DNA of 64,000 bases from Acrocarpospora catenulata (GCF_018476525.1 NZ_JAHCST010000030.1:34512-98511); one strand, 5' to 3'. Counted from the stretch's first letter, positions 8,121 to 21,546 are shown. Translations and numbers: made by a program. The notes: a model not told the origin generated them from the sequence alone.

Positions 8121-9395
8121 ATGACGACTCAGCCCGCCGGGTACGCGCCGATCCGGACCACCGCGGACATCAACCTGTCCGACTGGGACTTCTGGGCCCG
8201 CCCCATGCCCGAGCGGGAGCACGCCTTCCAGCTCCTTCGCGACCAGGACATCCCTGCCTTCTTTCCCGAGCCGGAAGTCTCCTTCGCCCCGCCGGGACCC
8301 GGCTACCACGCGCTGGTCCGGCACGCCGACATCCTGGAGGCCAGCCGGAACCCGGAGATCTTCTGCTCCGGCTCCGGCGGCGCCACCAACATCGTCGACA
8401 TGCCCGCCGAGTTCGTCGAGTACTTCGGCTCCATGATCAGCATGGACGACCCCCGCCACGCGCGGCTGCGCCGGATCGTCTCCCGGGCCTTCACCCCCCG
8501 GATGATCCGCCAGTTCGAGGCCGACGTGGAGGAGGCCGCCACCCGCATCGTGGACGACCTGCTCCAGACCGGCCCCGGCTGCGACTTCGTCACCGAGGTG
8601 GCCGCCCGGTTCCCGTTAAAGATCATCTGCGACATGATGGGCATCCCCGAGCGCGACTACACCTTCGTCTTCGACCGCTCGAACGTGATCCTCGGCGCCT
8701 CCGACACCGAGTACGTCAGCGACCCCGGCTCCATCGCCACCGCGCTGCTCACCGCCGGCATGGAACTCCAGCAACTGGTCCAGGACCTCGCCGCCCACCG
8801 CCTCGGCAACCCCACCGACGACCTGATCTCCACCCTGATCAACGCCAACATCGACGGCGAGCAGCTCACCGCCCAGGAACTCGGCTCCTTCTTCATCCTG
8901 CTCGTGGTGGCCGGCAACGAGACCACCAGGAACGCCATCTCGCACGGCCTGCGCCTGCTCACCCTCAACCCCGACCAGAAGGCCCACTGGCTGGCCGACC
9001 TGGACGGCAGGGCCCCCGGCGCGGTGGAGGAGATCGTGCGGCTGGCGGCCCCCGTCAACTACATGCGGCGCAAACTCACCCGCGACCACGTGATGAGCAA
9101 CGGCGCCCAGATGCGCGCGGGCGAGAAGGTGGTCCTCTACTACTGGTCGGCCAACCGGGACGAGCGGGTCTTCGAGGATCCGTACCGGTTCGACATCACC
9201 CGCAACCCCAACCCCCACGTGGGCTTCGGCGGGCCGGGGCCGCACTTCTGCCTGGGCGCCCACCTGGCCCGCCGCGAGATCAGCGTGATGTTCCGCGAAC
9301 TCCTGCGCCGGGTCCCGACGATCGAGGCGGGTACGCCGGAACGGCTCTTCTCCAGCTTCATCAACGGCACGAAGCACATGGAGTGCAGGTTCTAG
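8121..9395 (+). CDS. Cytochrome P450, paralogue of the preceding gene
   Basis: 424 residues from ATG 8121, preceded by GGGGGT at 8111-8116. An in-frame start at 8079 exists but lacks support. Heme ligand Cys377 is in FGGPGPHFCLGAH; the I-helix is AGNETTRNAISHG and the ExxR motif is EEIVRLAAP. It is similar along its whole length to the upstream P450, so the pair probably arose by duplication and may have different regiochemistry or substrates. The AGNETTRNAI helix resembles CYP124 (omega-hydroxylase of methyl-branched lipids). The 52-base gap suggests co-transcription with the GMC and first P450 genes. Its 3' end overlaps the convergent gene by 4 bases. Confidence 0.9.
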   Translation: MTTQPAGYAPIRTTADINLSDWDFWARPMPEREHAFQLLRDQDIPAFFPEPEVSFAPPGPGYHALVRHADILEASRNPEIFCSGSGGATNIVDMPAEFVEYFGSMISMDDPRHARLRRIVSRAFTPRMIRQFEADVEEAATRIVDDLLQTGPGCDFVTEVAARFPLKIICDMMGIPERDYTFVFDRSNVILGASDTEYVSDPGSIATALLTAGMELQQLVQDLAAHRLGNPTDDLISTLINANIDGEQLTAQELGSFFILLVVAGNETTRNAISHGLRLLTLNPDQKAHWLADLDGRAPGAVEEIVRLAAPVNYMRRKLTRDHVMSNGAQMRAGEKVVLYYWSANRDERVFEDPYRFDITRNPNPHVGFGGPGPHFCLGAHLARREISVMFRELLRRVPTIEAGTPERLFSSFINGTKHMECRF

Positions 9396-11125
9396 TCGGC
9401 TACCTTGATCGACTTGAAGATGGTGTTCACGTCGGGCAGCAGGTCGTCCTTGATGTCCGGCACCTGCATGTAGACGATCGACGGCAGCGGCTGGCCGGTG
9501 TTCACCGCGGCCACCACCACCAGGGTGGACCCGCCGTCGTCGGTCACCTTGTACGCGCCGAGCTGGCCGTTCGCGCCACGCAGCTTCTGCGCGCCGACCT
9601 TGCTCACCTTGTTGCCCTTGGGGAAGATGCTCTGCCGGGCCTTCACCACCACCGCGTTGATCACCGGCCGCAGGTCGTCGGCCGTGGTGAACTTGGCGGC
9701 CAGCTCCTGGCTGAGGGGGCCGCTCATCACCTGGGCGTACTGCGGCTTGCCCTTGGTGGTCATGCCGGCGTTCACGAACTGGCGGGTCACGTAGCCGTAG
9801 GTGGTCTGGATGCCCTGCTGGTCCAGGTCGGTCCGCCACGGGCCGCCGAGCTGGGGGAGCGAGACGTGCCCCTCGCTGTCGGTGAGGGTGCCCTTGACCG
9901 GGGAGGCCGTGCCCTCGTAGACGGGCAGGCCGCCCTGGGCCTGGGGCGCGGTGGAGCTCTTGGAAGCCGACGGCTTGGCCGAGGGGGACGGGTTGGCCGA
10001 GTCCTCGCCGGTGCCGGCCAGCGGGCCCGCCAGGAACGCCCAGAGCAGCGCGGCGATCAGCGCCACCAGGACCGAGCCGACCAGCGCGAACAGCCAGATC
10101 GGGCGGCCGCGCTCCTCTTCCTCGTCGTACTCGTCGATGGCCTGGTAGTTCTCGCCGAAGACGGTGTTCCAGAGCTCCTGCTGGCGGTGCGCGGGGGGCG
10201 TCTTGGGGCCGCTGATCTGCCCGGCCGTCACGAACGGCTTGTACGGGTCGGCGGGTTGCTGCGGCTGCTGGTGCGGAGGTTGTTGAGGTTGGGGCTGTGG
10301 CTGGTACTGGGGCTGCTGGTGTTGCGGCTGCGGCTGCGGAGGAGCCTGCGGCTGGAATTGGGGCTGCGGGGGAGCCTGGGTCTGCGGCTGGGCGGCCATC
10401 ATGCCCGTCATCGGGAACTGGGGCACACCGTGCTCGCCCGTGTGCGGGCCGGAGAACGCCTGCTGCGGCGGGGCCTGCTGGTCCATGGGGGCGCGGTAGA
10501 GGGGGGTCTCCCCGGTGCCGAACTGGCGGGGGCTCTGCTGGCCCAGCGCGCCGAAGGGCTGAGGGTCAGCGCCGAAGGGCTGAGGGTCACGGGGGCCGAG
10601 CCGTACCGTGCTGTCGGCCTGGCGGGGGTCCTGCTGGATGCCGGGGGGAACACCGAACGGGCCGGTCGAGAAGGGCTCGTGCGCCGGAGGTGGGAGCACC
10701 GGGTGGTCGGGTTCGCGGTACTGCGGGCGGCCGAAGGGGTCGGTGCCGCCTCGGGGCGGGTCGTTCAGCGGGGGCGGGAGCACGGGGTGGTCGCCGGTGC
10801 GGTAGGAGCGCTGGCCGTACGGGTCGGGCTCGGGGTAGCCGGGCGGGGGGCCCGCGGTGGGGGAGGAGGCCGCGGGGACCTCGGGCCAGGCGGGCGGAAC
10901 CTCTGGCCAGGCCGGGGTTCGCTGCGACTCGCTGTGCTCCGAGGGCATGTGACCTCCCGAGATCATGCCCGAATTGGACGTGCCTGGCATGATCTCATGC
11001 GACCCGGGGGGCGGGGCACCTAAACCAGAGAATGCGCCGCGGAACTGCTCACCGGTGGGATCGGTCGGGGGATCCTGCATCGGAAGGAAATCCGGGCCCG
11101 ATCCCGGGTCGAGTGAGTTCGCCAC
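9392..11125 (-). CDS. Membrane protein with Pro/Gln-rich cytoplasmic region and extracellular C-terminal domain
   Basis: 577 residues from GTG 11125. The first 330 or so are low complexity, rich in Pro, Gln and Gly, with a strongly PQ-repetitive part near 235-300. An acidic/basic stretch EYDEEEERGR precedes one membrane segment (about 343-367). A Ser/Pro spacer and an outer domain of about 180 residues follow, ending in SIKVAD. I do not recognise the outer domain. The layout (disordered inside, one TM, small outer domain) recalls the Pro-rich protein at 58924, but the outer domains are not obviously alike. GTG 11125 lacks a ribosome site but has TACCCT ending 6 bases before it on the minus strand, which suits a leaderless transcript. 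ATG 11080 is the alternative. A 21-base unit is duplicated at 10548-10589. Confidence 0.75.
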   Translation of the reverse strand: MANSLDPGSGPDFLPMQDPPTDPTGEQFRGAFSGLGAPPPGSHEIMPGTSNSGMISGGHMPSEHSESQRTPAWPEVPPAWPEVPAASSPTAGPPPGYPEPDPYGQRSYRTGDHPVLPPPLNDPPRGGTDPFGRPQYREPDHPVLPPPAHEPFSTGPFGVPPGIQQDPRQADSTVRLGPRDPQPFGADPQPFGALGQQSPRQFGTGETPLYRAPMDQQAPPQQAFSGPHTGEHGVPQFPMTGMMAAQPQTQAPPQPQFQPQAPPQPQPQHQQPQYQPQPQPQQPPHQQPQQPADPYKPFVTAGQISGPKTPPAHRQQELWNTVFGENYQAIDEYDEEEERGRPIWLFALVGSVLVALIAALLWAFLAGPLAGTGEDSANPSPSAKPSASKSSTAPQAQGGLPVYEGTASPVKGTLTDSEGHVSLPQLGGPWRTDLDQQGIQTTYGYVTRQFVNAGMTTKGKPQYAQVMSGPLSQELAAKFTTADDLRPVINAVVVKARQSIFPKGNKVSKVGAQKLRGANGQLGAYKVTDDGGSTLVVVAAVNTGQPLPSIVYMQVPDIKDDLLPDVNTIFKSIKVAD

Positions 11126-11256
11126 GAGATGAGGGTAGAGGAACCCGACACCAGTGGTCACAACGGATCTATCACCATCGCGTATCGGCGTCTGACTGGG
11201 CGTGTAAGATCGTCGGCCCCGCACGATATCGTCAGCGTCGCACTTGAAGTCTGCGC

Positions 11257-11262
11257 TAGGCT
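11257..11262 (+). promoter_or_regulatory. Candidate -10 box of the leuS leader transcript
   Basis: TAGGCT fits the TAnnnT -10 pattern and ends 6 bases before the ATG of the leader peptide, so that peptide would be translated from a leaderless mRNA. No clear -35 is seen. Confidence 0.45.
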
Positions 11263-11268
11263 TGCGCT

Positions 11269-11316
11269 ATGCGTGCCGAGACCCTGCTTCTTATTGGGCC
11301 GCATCGAGCAGACTGA
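11269..11316 (+). CDS. leuS leader peptide (MRAETLLLIGPHRAD)
   Basis: A 15-residue reading frame upstream of leuS with three consecutive Leu codons, CTG CTT CTT. CTT is rare in this GC-rich genome. The stop lies in the loop of a 12-bp hairpin, and a second hairpin followed by TTTTCTT comes before leuS. This is the layout of classical ribosome-mediated attenuation: when charged Leu-tRNA is scarce the ribosome stalls at the Leu codons, which lie just before the first hairpin arm. Attenuators of this class have been predicted upstream of leuS in some Streptomyces. The exact antiterminator pairing needs folding. Confidence 0.75.
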   Translation: MRAETLLLIGPHRAD

Positions 11317-11335
11317 TTGCAGCCTCGATGCGGCC
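11297..11335 (+). promoter_or_regulatory. Leader stem-loop of the leuS attenuator
   Basis: GGCCGCATCGAG (11297-11308) pairs perfectly with CTCGATGCGGCC (11324-11335) over a 15-base loop that contains the leader stop codon. A ribosome stalled on the Leu codons would cover the left arm. Confidence 0.7.
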
Positions 11336-11336
11336 G

Positions 11337-11367
11337 CCCCTCGTGCATGGTGCCGGGGGGTTTTCTT
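11337..11367 (+). terminator. Attenuator terminator before leuS
   Basis: CCCCTCG (11337-11343) pairs with CGGGGGG (11354-11360, one G-U pair) across a 10-base loop, followed at once by TTTTCTT. It lies 33 bases before the leuS start and would end transcription early when Leu-tRNA is plentiful. Confidence 0.7.
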
Positions 11368-11400
11368 ATGGGCGGGTGTCGATAAATCAGGAGATGGACC

Positions 11401-16251
<4,851 letters not shown>

Positions 16252-16261
16252 CGACGCGGGT

Positions 16262-16287
16262 CGCTGGACGTCCTGGGTTGTCCAGCG
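16262..16287 (+). terminator. Stem-loop after the cellulase
   Basis: CGCTGGAC (16262-16269) pairs with GTCCAGCG (16280-16287) over a 10-base loop, starting 10 bases after the cellulase stop. Confidence 0.5.
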
Positions 16288-16304
16288 CCCCGTTTCACGG
16301 TGAT

Positions 16305-16341
16305 AGCGGCCCTCGCTCTCCCGTCGAGAGCGAGGGCCGCT
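16305..16341. terminator. Bidirectional terminator between cellulase and aminotransferase
   Basis: A perfect 16-bp stem: AGCGGCCCTCGCTCTC (16305-16320) pairs with 16326-16341 over a 5-base loop. It sits between convergent genes, 5 bases from the aminotransferase end. Confidence 0.75.
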
Positions 16342-16346
16342 CGCCT

Positions 16347-17465
16347 TCAGTCGAGCACTCCCCTGATCCTGGTGAGAATCTCGTCCAGGATCGGGCCCGA
16401 GGTGCCGAAGTTCAGGCGTGCGAAGGTGTCCGGGGCGCCGAAGAGCGGGCCAGGATTCAGGCGGACCTTCGCCTCCCGCTCCAGGAAGGTCGTCACGTCC
16501 GGGATGCCGAAATCCAGCCAGCCCAGGTAGGTGGCCTCCGGTATCAGGTACGTGACCTCGGGCGGCATGCGCGCCGCGATCATTTTGCGGTTGCGGTCCA
16601 GGACGGCCAGGACTTCGGCCAGCCAGTCGCCCCCGTGTCGCCAGGCCGCCACCGTGGCCTCCACCCCCAGGACCCCGGCGGCGCCGAACAGGTGCGCGGG
16701 GTACGCGGCCAGCGCCGCACGCACCCCGGCGTGCCCCAGATGTGCGACGGCGCAGTGCACCCCGCCCATGTTGAACGCCTTGCTGGCCGAGGTCAGCGTG
16801 ACCGTGCGCTCCGGCAGCAACGTCCCGAACGGGATATGCACGTTCCCGTCGAAGGCGAGATCGGCGTGGACCTCATCCGAGATCACGATCAGATCATGCC
16901 GCTCCGCGAGCTCCGCCAGCCTTTCCAGCTCATCCCGGGTAAAACAATGCCCAGTCGGATTATGCGGATTAACCAGCAAAAGCACCTTGGCATTCTCCGT
17001 GCCCTCCGGCTCCGCGAACTCCCAACTCTCCCCGTTCGCGATCAAGGGCAACGGCACGGGAACCCGGTCCATCGTCCGGAGCGTATCCAGAAACGCGTTA
17101 TATGCCGGTGTGTGTACCACCACCCCGTCCCCCGGCTCGGTCATCAGATGCAACACGATCTGAAGCGCCTGATTCAAATCGGTAAACGACCGAACCAGCC
17201 CTGGATCCGCCCGGAACCCGTACCTTCCCTCCATCCTCTCCGCGAATGCCTCAGCCAGTGGCCCCACCGAAAAGTCATCCAGCCAGGATGGATACCCCAA
17301 GTCCGTGTCGATCCGCCGCAACACCGCCTCTCTCACGGCGTCCGGCGGCGGAAAATCCATATCCGCCACCCAGGCGGGAATGACCCCCGGCCCGATCAGG
17401 GTCCACTTGAGCCCGTCCCGCCTCCGAGCCTCCTCCAACGACAACCCACCAAGCTCCACGCGCAT
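16347..17465 (-). CDS. PLP-dependent aminotransferase class I/II, MalY/PatB-like C-S lyase
   Basis: 372 residues. The start region WVADMDFPPPDAVREA and the segment NPHNPTG near 166-172 are typical of the MalY/PatB group. ISDEVHADLAFDG near 195-207 and the PLP lysine Lys229 in TLTSASKAFN also fit. These enzymes cleave cystathionine or cysteine conjugates to pyruvate, ammonia and a thiol, or transaminate. The gene is 78 bases downstream of the cupin gene on the same strand and could be read through from it. It has no obvious metabolic link to the monooxygenase-transporter genes. AGGGTGA precedes the ATG. Parts of this gene (about 16.9-17.2 kb) look less GC-rich than the neighbours. Confidence 0.85.
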   Translation of the reverse strand: MRVELGGLSLEEARRRDGLKWTLIGPGVIPAWVADMDFPPPDAVREAVLRRIDTDLGYPSWLDDFSVGPLAEAFAERMEGRYGFRADPGLVRSFTDLNQALQIVLHLMTEPGDGVVVHTPAYNAFLDTLRTMDRVPVPLPLIANGESWEFAEPEGTENAKVLLLVNPHNPTGHCFTRDELERLAELAERHDLIVISDEVHADLAFDGNVHIPFGTLLPERTVTLTSASKAFNMGGVHCAVAHLGHAGVRAALAAYPAHLFGAAGVLGVEATVAAWRHGGDWLAEVLAVLDRNRKMIAARMPPEVTYLIPEATYLGWLDFGIPDVTTFLEREAKVRLNPGPLFGAPDTFARLNFGTSGPILDEILTRIRGVLD

Positions 17466-17543
17466 GCCATCACCCTATTTCCCCCCAAACCCCCCACCGC
17501 GAGGGACCCCGAAGGGCACCGCCTGACCTTGGGAATCGGTCGT

Positions 17544-17948
17544 CTAGTCGCCGGAGAGATGCTCGACCGTCAGGAACTCGATCGGCCCGTCACCGACGTT
17601 GCACAGATCGTGCAGCAGGTATTCACCCGCTCCGAACGAGAAATGCCGCGTCTGGCCCGCGGTGTAGGCGACCTTCCGGGTGCCGCCGTCGTCGGTGTGC
17701 TGGATGGAGAGGCCGTCCCTGAGCGCCGTCCAGAAGTAGTCGTTGACGTGGCGGTGGGCGGGCAGCCGCTCACCAGGTGCCAGCTTGATGTACCACACAC
17801 GGACCCGGTCGGTGCTGGACAGCAGCATGCTGCCGACGGTGAGGTTGTGGGCGTTGTCGGCGAACTCCCGCCGCAGTTCCGCGCTCCACCCCGCGAAGTT
17901 CTCAGCGATGATCTCGCCGGCCAGTTGCTCGTCCACAGGCACTGTCAC
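17544..17948 (-). CDS. Small cupin-fold protein
   Basis: 134 residues, one cupin barrel. The metal-binding His pair is in LPAHRHVND (His65, His67), with a likely third ligand in YLLHDL (His113). GTG 17948 is preceded by GGAGG 8 bases upstream. Cupins of this size may be sensors, isomerases or dioxygenases; the reaction cannot be assigned. It lies just downstream of a LysR regulator. An ATAG-N7-CTAT site about 95 bases upstream of its start matches one in front of the monooxygenase operon at 23.8 kb, so it is probably in the same regulon and may act on the same compound. Confidence 0.75.
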   Translation of the reverse strand: MTVPVDEQLAGEIIAENFAGWSAELRREFADNAHNLTVGSMLLSSTDRVRVWYIKLAPGERLPAHRHVNDYFWTALRDGLSIQHTDDGGTRKVAYTAGQTRHFSFGAGEYLLHDLCNVGDGPIEFLTVEHLSGD

Positions 17949-18031
17949 CGGAAAACCCTCCGTTCAATTCCTTACACACAAGAAACTAGTACGACCCGAT
18001 TCATGGGCACCATGACGAATAACCGCGATAC

Positions 18032-18054
18032 GGCGATAGATTCCGCCTATCGCC
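18032..18054. promoter_or_regulatory. LysR-type operator upstream of the cupin gene
   Basis: GGCGATAG (18032-18039), 7 bases, CTATCGCC (18047-18054): a perfect 8-bp inverted repeat holding ATAG-N7-CTAT, the T-N11-A pattern of LysR regulators. It overlaps the end of lysR and is centred about 95 bases before the cupin start. A matching site lies at 23919-23937. Confidence 0.7.
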
Positions 18055-18928
18055 CGGCGAGGACGTCCTTGAAACACTGGATGAACCCGTCCGCGAGTGA
18101 CGTCTTCGGATTCATCGAGTAAACGAAAAGCTCACGCATGTACGGCTTCTCGAACGACCGGCAGAACCCTGACAGGTGTTCGGGCACAACGTTGCTCGGC
18201 ACGATCGTCGGTCCGAGCCCGGCGATCGCGAGATTGACCGCGACATCGGTCTGGCTGGTGAACACTGCGCCGCTCGGGTGGATGCCGTGCAGGGCGAAGA
18301 TGGTGTCCATCACGATCGACAGGCCGTGCTCCTTGCGGAAGAGCACCCAGGGACGGCGGGCCAGCTCCGCCAGGTTCACGACCGGGGACGCGAGCGCCTC
18401 GTCCCCGCCGGGCAGCACGATGACGAACTCCTCGGCGCCCAGCGGTTCGAGGTGGGCGAAGTCGGCGTCCGGCAGCGGGCCGATCGCGAAGTCGTGCAGG
18501 CCCATCGCGGTGGAGCGTTCAAGTTCGGTCGCGCTGCGGAACTCCTGCATCGTGGCCAGCGCGCCCGGTCGGTCGCTCCGCCATGCCGTGAGCGCCCGGG
18601 GCACCAGACCGGCCGCGATCGAGTGCACGGTCGCGAAGTGGATCTCGCCCGCGCTGCCCTCCAGGGCGAGCCGTGAGTGACGGACCGCCCGGTCGACGGA
18701 CGCCAGGGTGGTCTTCGCCTCCCGCAGGAAGATGCGGCCCGCCGGGGTCAGCGACACCCCCCGCGCGTGGCGGTTGAGCAGGGCGCCGCCGATCTCGTGC
18801 TCCAGCATGCCGATCTGGGAGGACAGCGAGGGTTGCGCAACGTACAGCACCTCCGCCGCACGGCGGAAGGAGCCGATCTCGGCGACCGCGACGAAGTACT
18901 CCAGTTGCCGCAGGCTTACCCGGGCCAT
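18047..18928 (-). CDS. LysR-family transcriptional regulator
   Basis: 293 residues. The N-terminal winged helix-turn-helix is typical: SLRQLEYFVAVAEIGSFRRA, then LYVAQPSLSSQIGMLE near residues 28-43. The rest is a periplasmic-binding-protein-like effector domain. ATG 18928 has GGAGGGAG about 10 bases upstream. LysR proteins bind T-N11-A palindromes and respond to a small pathway metabolite. The gene lies between a transporter-monooxygenase operon and a cupin gene, and identical ATAG-N7-CTAT sites precede both, so it is the likely regulator of both. It may be transcribed as the last part of the operon, since the gap after the permease is only 52 bases. Confidence 0.92.
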   Translation of the reverse strand: MARVSLRQLEYFVAVAEIGSFRRAAEVLYVAQPSLSSQIGMLEHEIGGALLNRHARGVSLTPAGRIFLREAKTTLASVDRAVRHSRLALEGSAGEIHFATVHSIAAGLVPRALTAWRSDRPGALATMQEFRSATELERSTAMGLHDFAIGPLPDADFAHLEPLGAEEFVIVLPGGDEALASPVVNLAELARRPWVLFRKEHGLSIVMDTIFALHGIHPSGAVFTSQTDVAVNLAIAGLGPTIVPSNVVPEHLSGFCRSFEKPYMRELFVYSMNPKTSLADGFIQCFKDVLAGR

Positions 18929-18980
18929 CTCCGAGCTCCCTCCTTCCGCTGGCTCCCCATTACGCCTCCGACACCCGACA

Positions 18981-20063
18981 CTAGTCCGGCCGCCGCGGGC
19001 CGATCCGCCCGCGCCGCGCCAGGCGGGCGAGCTGCCCCGACGCGCCGACCGCGACGATGAGGGCGGCGCCGTTGAAGACGTCCTGAACCCAGGCGCTGAC
19101 GCCGAGCTGCTGGAGCCCGGCGACGCACACGCCGACCAGGTAGACGCCGACGAAGGTGCCCCACGCGTTCACCCGTCCCGGCCGGATCGTGGTCGCTCCC
19201 AGGTACGCCCCGGCGTACGCGGGCAGCAGGAACGATGCCGCGATGTTGGTCTGGCCGCTGCCGAGCTGCGCGGTCACGATCACCCCGGCGAGCGCCGCGA
19301 CGACACCCCCGGCCACGAAACTGCCGAAGGTGGCCCGATCGGTGTCGACCCCGCTGAGCCGGGCCGCCGTGACGTTCCCACCCGTGGCGACCAGTCGCCG
19401 GCCGGTGGCCGTACGGTCGAGCACGAACCACATCAGTACGACGGCGGCCAGCGCGATCAGGAAGGGCGTGCCGACGCCCAGCACCCGGCCCTGCCCGAGG
19501 GACAGGAACCAGTCGGGGAACCCGAAGGTCACCCGCTGGCCGTCGACGAGCTGTTCCCGGGCGACGATCGTGCCGCTGGCGGCGATGCCGTTGGCACACC
19601 CGGCCAGGATGGTCCCGGTGCCGAGTGTGGCGATGAGCGAGTTGACCCCGAACCGCACCACCGCGAGCCCGTTCACGATTCCGATCAGCGCGCCGGCCGC
19701 CGACGCGACCACGATCGCGAGGTAGACCGACGCGCCCTGCACCAGCACGAGGTACGCCACGATCGCGTTGGCCACGCCGAAGGTGCCGGTCACCGAGAAG
19801 TCGAACTGGCCGACCAGGAGCGCGGGCAGCACCGCCAGGGCCAGGATCAGCGTGATCGCGTGGGTGCTCGCGATGGAGCCGACGTTCCCCGCGGTCAGGA
19901 ACGTCGACGGGCTGAGCGTCCCGAACACCAGGACGGACAGCAGCAGGATCAGGACGAGCCCGTACCGCGATGCGATGTTCATCGCGACGCCGGCCGCCCG
20001 GTCGGGCTCCCGGCGGGTCGAGCGTCCCGGCCGCACGTTCGGTGCGGCGTTCGTGCCGGTCAT
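18981..20063 (-). CDS. ABC transporter permease, ribose (RbsC) type
   Basis: 360 residues with about 9-10 hydrophobic segments, the pattern of RbsC-like permeases of the CUT2 class. The basic N-terminal tail of about 25 residues is cytoplasmic. The conserved core FGVNSLIATLGTGTILAGCANGIAASG is present in its usual place. The start overlaps the end of the ATPase gene (4 bases). With the ATPase and lipoprotein upstream it forms a complete importer. CUT2 systems usually import sugars, but relatives carry nucleosides, autoinducers and aromatic or cyclic compounds. The company of an FAD hydroxylase and a LysR regulator makes a non-sugar substrate quite possible. Confidence 0.88.
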   Translation of the reverse strand: MTGTNAAPNVRPGRSTRREPDRAAGVAMNIASRYGLVLILLLSVLVFGTLSPSTFLTAGNVGSIASTHAITLILALAVLPALLVGQFDFSVTGTFGVANAIVAYLVLVQGASVYLAIVVASAAGALIGIVNGLAVVRFGVNSLIATLGTGTILAGCANGIAASGTIVAREQLVDGQRVTFGFPDWFLSLGQGRVLGVGTPFLIALAAVVLMWFVLDRTATGRRLVATGGNVTAARLSGVDTDRATFGSFVAGGVVAALAGVIVTAQLGSGQTNIAASFLLPAYAGAYLGATTIRPGRVNAWGTFVGVYLVGVCVAGLQQLGVSAWVQDVFNGAALIVAVGASGQLARLARRGRIGPRRPD

Positions 20064-21544
20064 CGCCGCACGCCCATGGCCGCCCCGGCGACGGCGCTCT
20101 CGGTGATGTCACTTCCGGCGATCGTCTGGACGACACGTCCGTCGGCGAACACGAGCACCCGGTCCGCGAGCATCTCCACCTCCTCGTAGTCGGAGCTGAC
20201 CAGCAGCACCGCCATGCCGCCCGCGCAGCGGGCCCTGACGACGTCGTAGAACTCGGCGCGCGCGCCGACGTCGACACCCGACGTCGGCTCGTGCAGCACG
20301 AGGATCCGGGGGTCGGCCTGCTCAGCCCGCGCGATGACCACCTTCTGCGCGTTCCCGCCGCTGAGCGACCCCACGGGTGCGGTCTCGTCCGGCGGTGAGA
20401 TCGCGAACCTCGTGACGGCCGCCCTGGCGACCGCCTGCTCCCGCGCGCGGCGGGTGATCCAGCTACGCGCGTGCGTGAACCGGGGGTTGAGCAGCACGTT
20501 CTCTGTGATCGACAACCCCCGGGCGAGGGTCTGGCCGCGGTCGCCCGAGATGTGGGCGATCCCTGCCGCGAGCGCCTCGGCGGGGGAGCGCAGCGGGACG
20601 GGCCGCCCCGCCACCGTGATCTCGCCGGCCCCGGCGACCAGGCCGAACAGCCGCTCGGCGACCTCGTCCTGGCCAGTACCGCGCAGGCCGGTGAGTGCCA
20701 GGATCTCGCCGGGGCGAACCTCGAACGTAACGTCCCGGACGAGAGCCGTGGTCAGGCCGGTGACCTGGAGCACGGGTTCGGCGGCGGCGACCGGCGAACC
20801 CCGCCCGGCCGGGGCCGCCGCTGCCCGGGTCCCGGTGACCAGCTGCGCGAGCTCGCGCTCGTCGAGGGAAGCCGGGTCGAGCTGCGCGCGGGTGACGCCG
20901 TCCCGGACCACGGTTACCCGGTCGCAGTACTGGAAGACCTCCTTGAGGCGGTGGGTCACGTACACGATCCCGACGCCACGCGCCGCGAAGGCCCGGACGA
21001 TCTCCCAGAGGCGGGCCACGTCACTGGCGGGCAGGTTGGCCGTCGGCTCGTCGAGCACGAGCACCCGGGCGGGAGTGCGCACCGCCCGCGCGATGGCGAC
21101 CATCGCGCGGTCCGCCGTGGACAGGGTCGAGACCACCGCTGACGGATCGATGGCCACGCCGAGCTCCTCCAACGCGGAGCGTGCGGTGGCCCGCAACGCG
21201 CGGTCGTTCACCACGCCGAACCGGCCGGGGAAACCAGCGATGAGGCCGAAATTCTCCGCGACCGTCATCGTCGGCACCAGGCCCGCGTCCTGGTGGATGA
21301 AGGACAGGAGCGAGCGCGCGGCCCCGTCGAGGGGCCGGCCCGCGATGATGATGCTGCCGCCGTCGGCGTCGTGGATCCCGGCGAGGATTTTGATGAACGT
21401 GGACTTACCCGCGCCGTTCCCGCCGATCAAAGCGTGGATCTCGCCGGCCTTCAGCCGGAAGTCCAGGCCTTTGAGCGCGCGGGTCGCCCCGAACGCCTTC
21501 TCCACCCCCGCCGCCTCAAGCAGCGCCGTGCCGTCGGTCACCAT
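20060..21544 (-). CDS. ABC transporter ATP-binding protein, RbsA type (two ATPase domains)
   Basis: 494 residues with two fused nucleotide-binding domains. Domain 1 has Walker A GGNGAGKST near residues 40-48 and Walker B VLVLDEPTANL, but an unusual signature (LSTADRAMVAIARA in place of LSGGQ). Domain 2 has a degenerate Walker A (GLRGTGQDE) and an intact LSGGNAQKVVIARA with ILVLHEPTSGVDVG. Degenerate second Walker A motifs are normal for RbsA. ATG 21544 lies just past the stop of the binding-protein gene. It energises uptake through the downstream permease. Confidence 0.9.
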   Translation of the reverse strand: MVTDGTALLEAAGVEKAFGATRALKGLDFRLKAGEIHALIGGNGAGKSTFIKILAGIHDADGGSIIIAGRPLDGAARSLLSFIHQDAGLVPTMTVAENFGLIAGFPGRFGVVNDRALRATARSALEELGVAIDPSAVVSTLSTADRAMVAIARAVRTPARVLVLDEPTANLPASDVARLWEIVRAFAARGVGIVYVTHRLKEVFQYCDRVTVVRDGVTRAQLDPASLDERELAQLVTGTRAAAAPAGRGSPVAAAEPVLQVTGLTTALVRDVTFEVRPGEILALTGLRGTGQDEVAERLFGLVAGAGEITVAGRPVPLRSPAEALAAGIAHISGDRGQTLARGLSITENVLLNPRFTHARSWITRRAREQAVARAAVTRFAISPPDETAPVGSLSGGNAQKVVIARAEQADPRILVLHEPTSGVDVGARAEFYDVVRARCAGGMAVLLVSSDYEEVEMLADRVLVFADGRVVQTIAGSDITESAVAGAAMGVRR

Positions 21545-21546
21545 GG

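Noticed and set aside
11337..11367. T-box riboswitch before leuS (TGGTGCCG looks like a T-box core)
   Set aside because: The rest of the T-box structure is missing, and the Leu leader peptide with terminator explains the region better.
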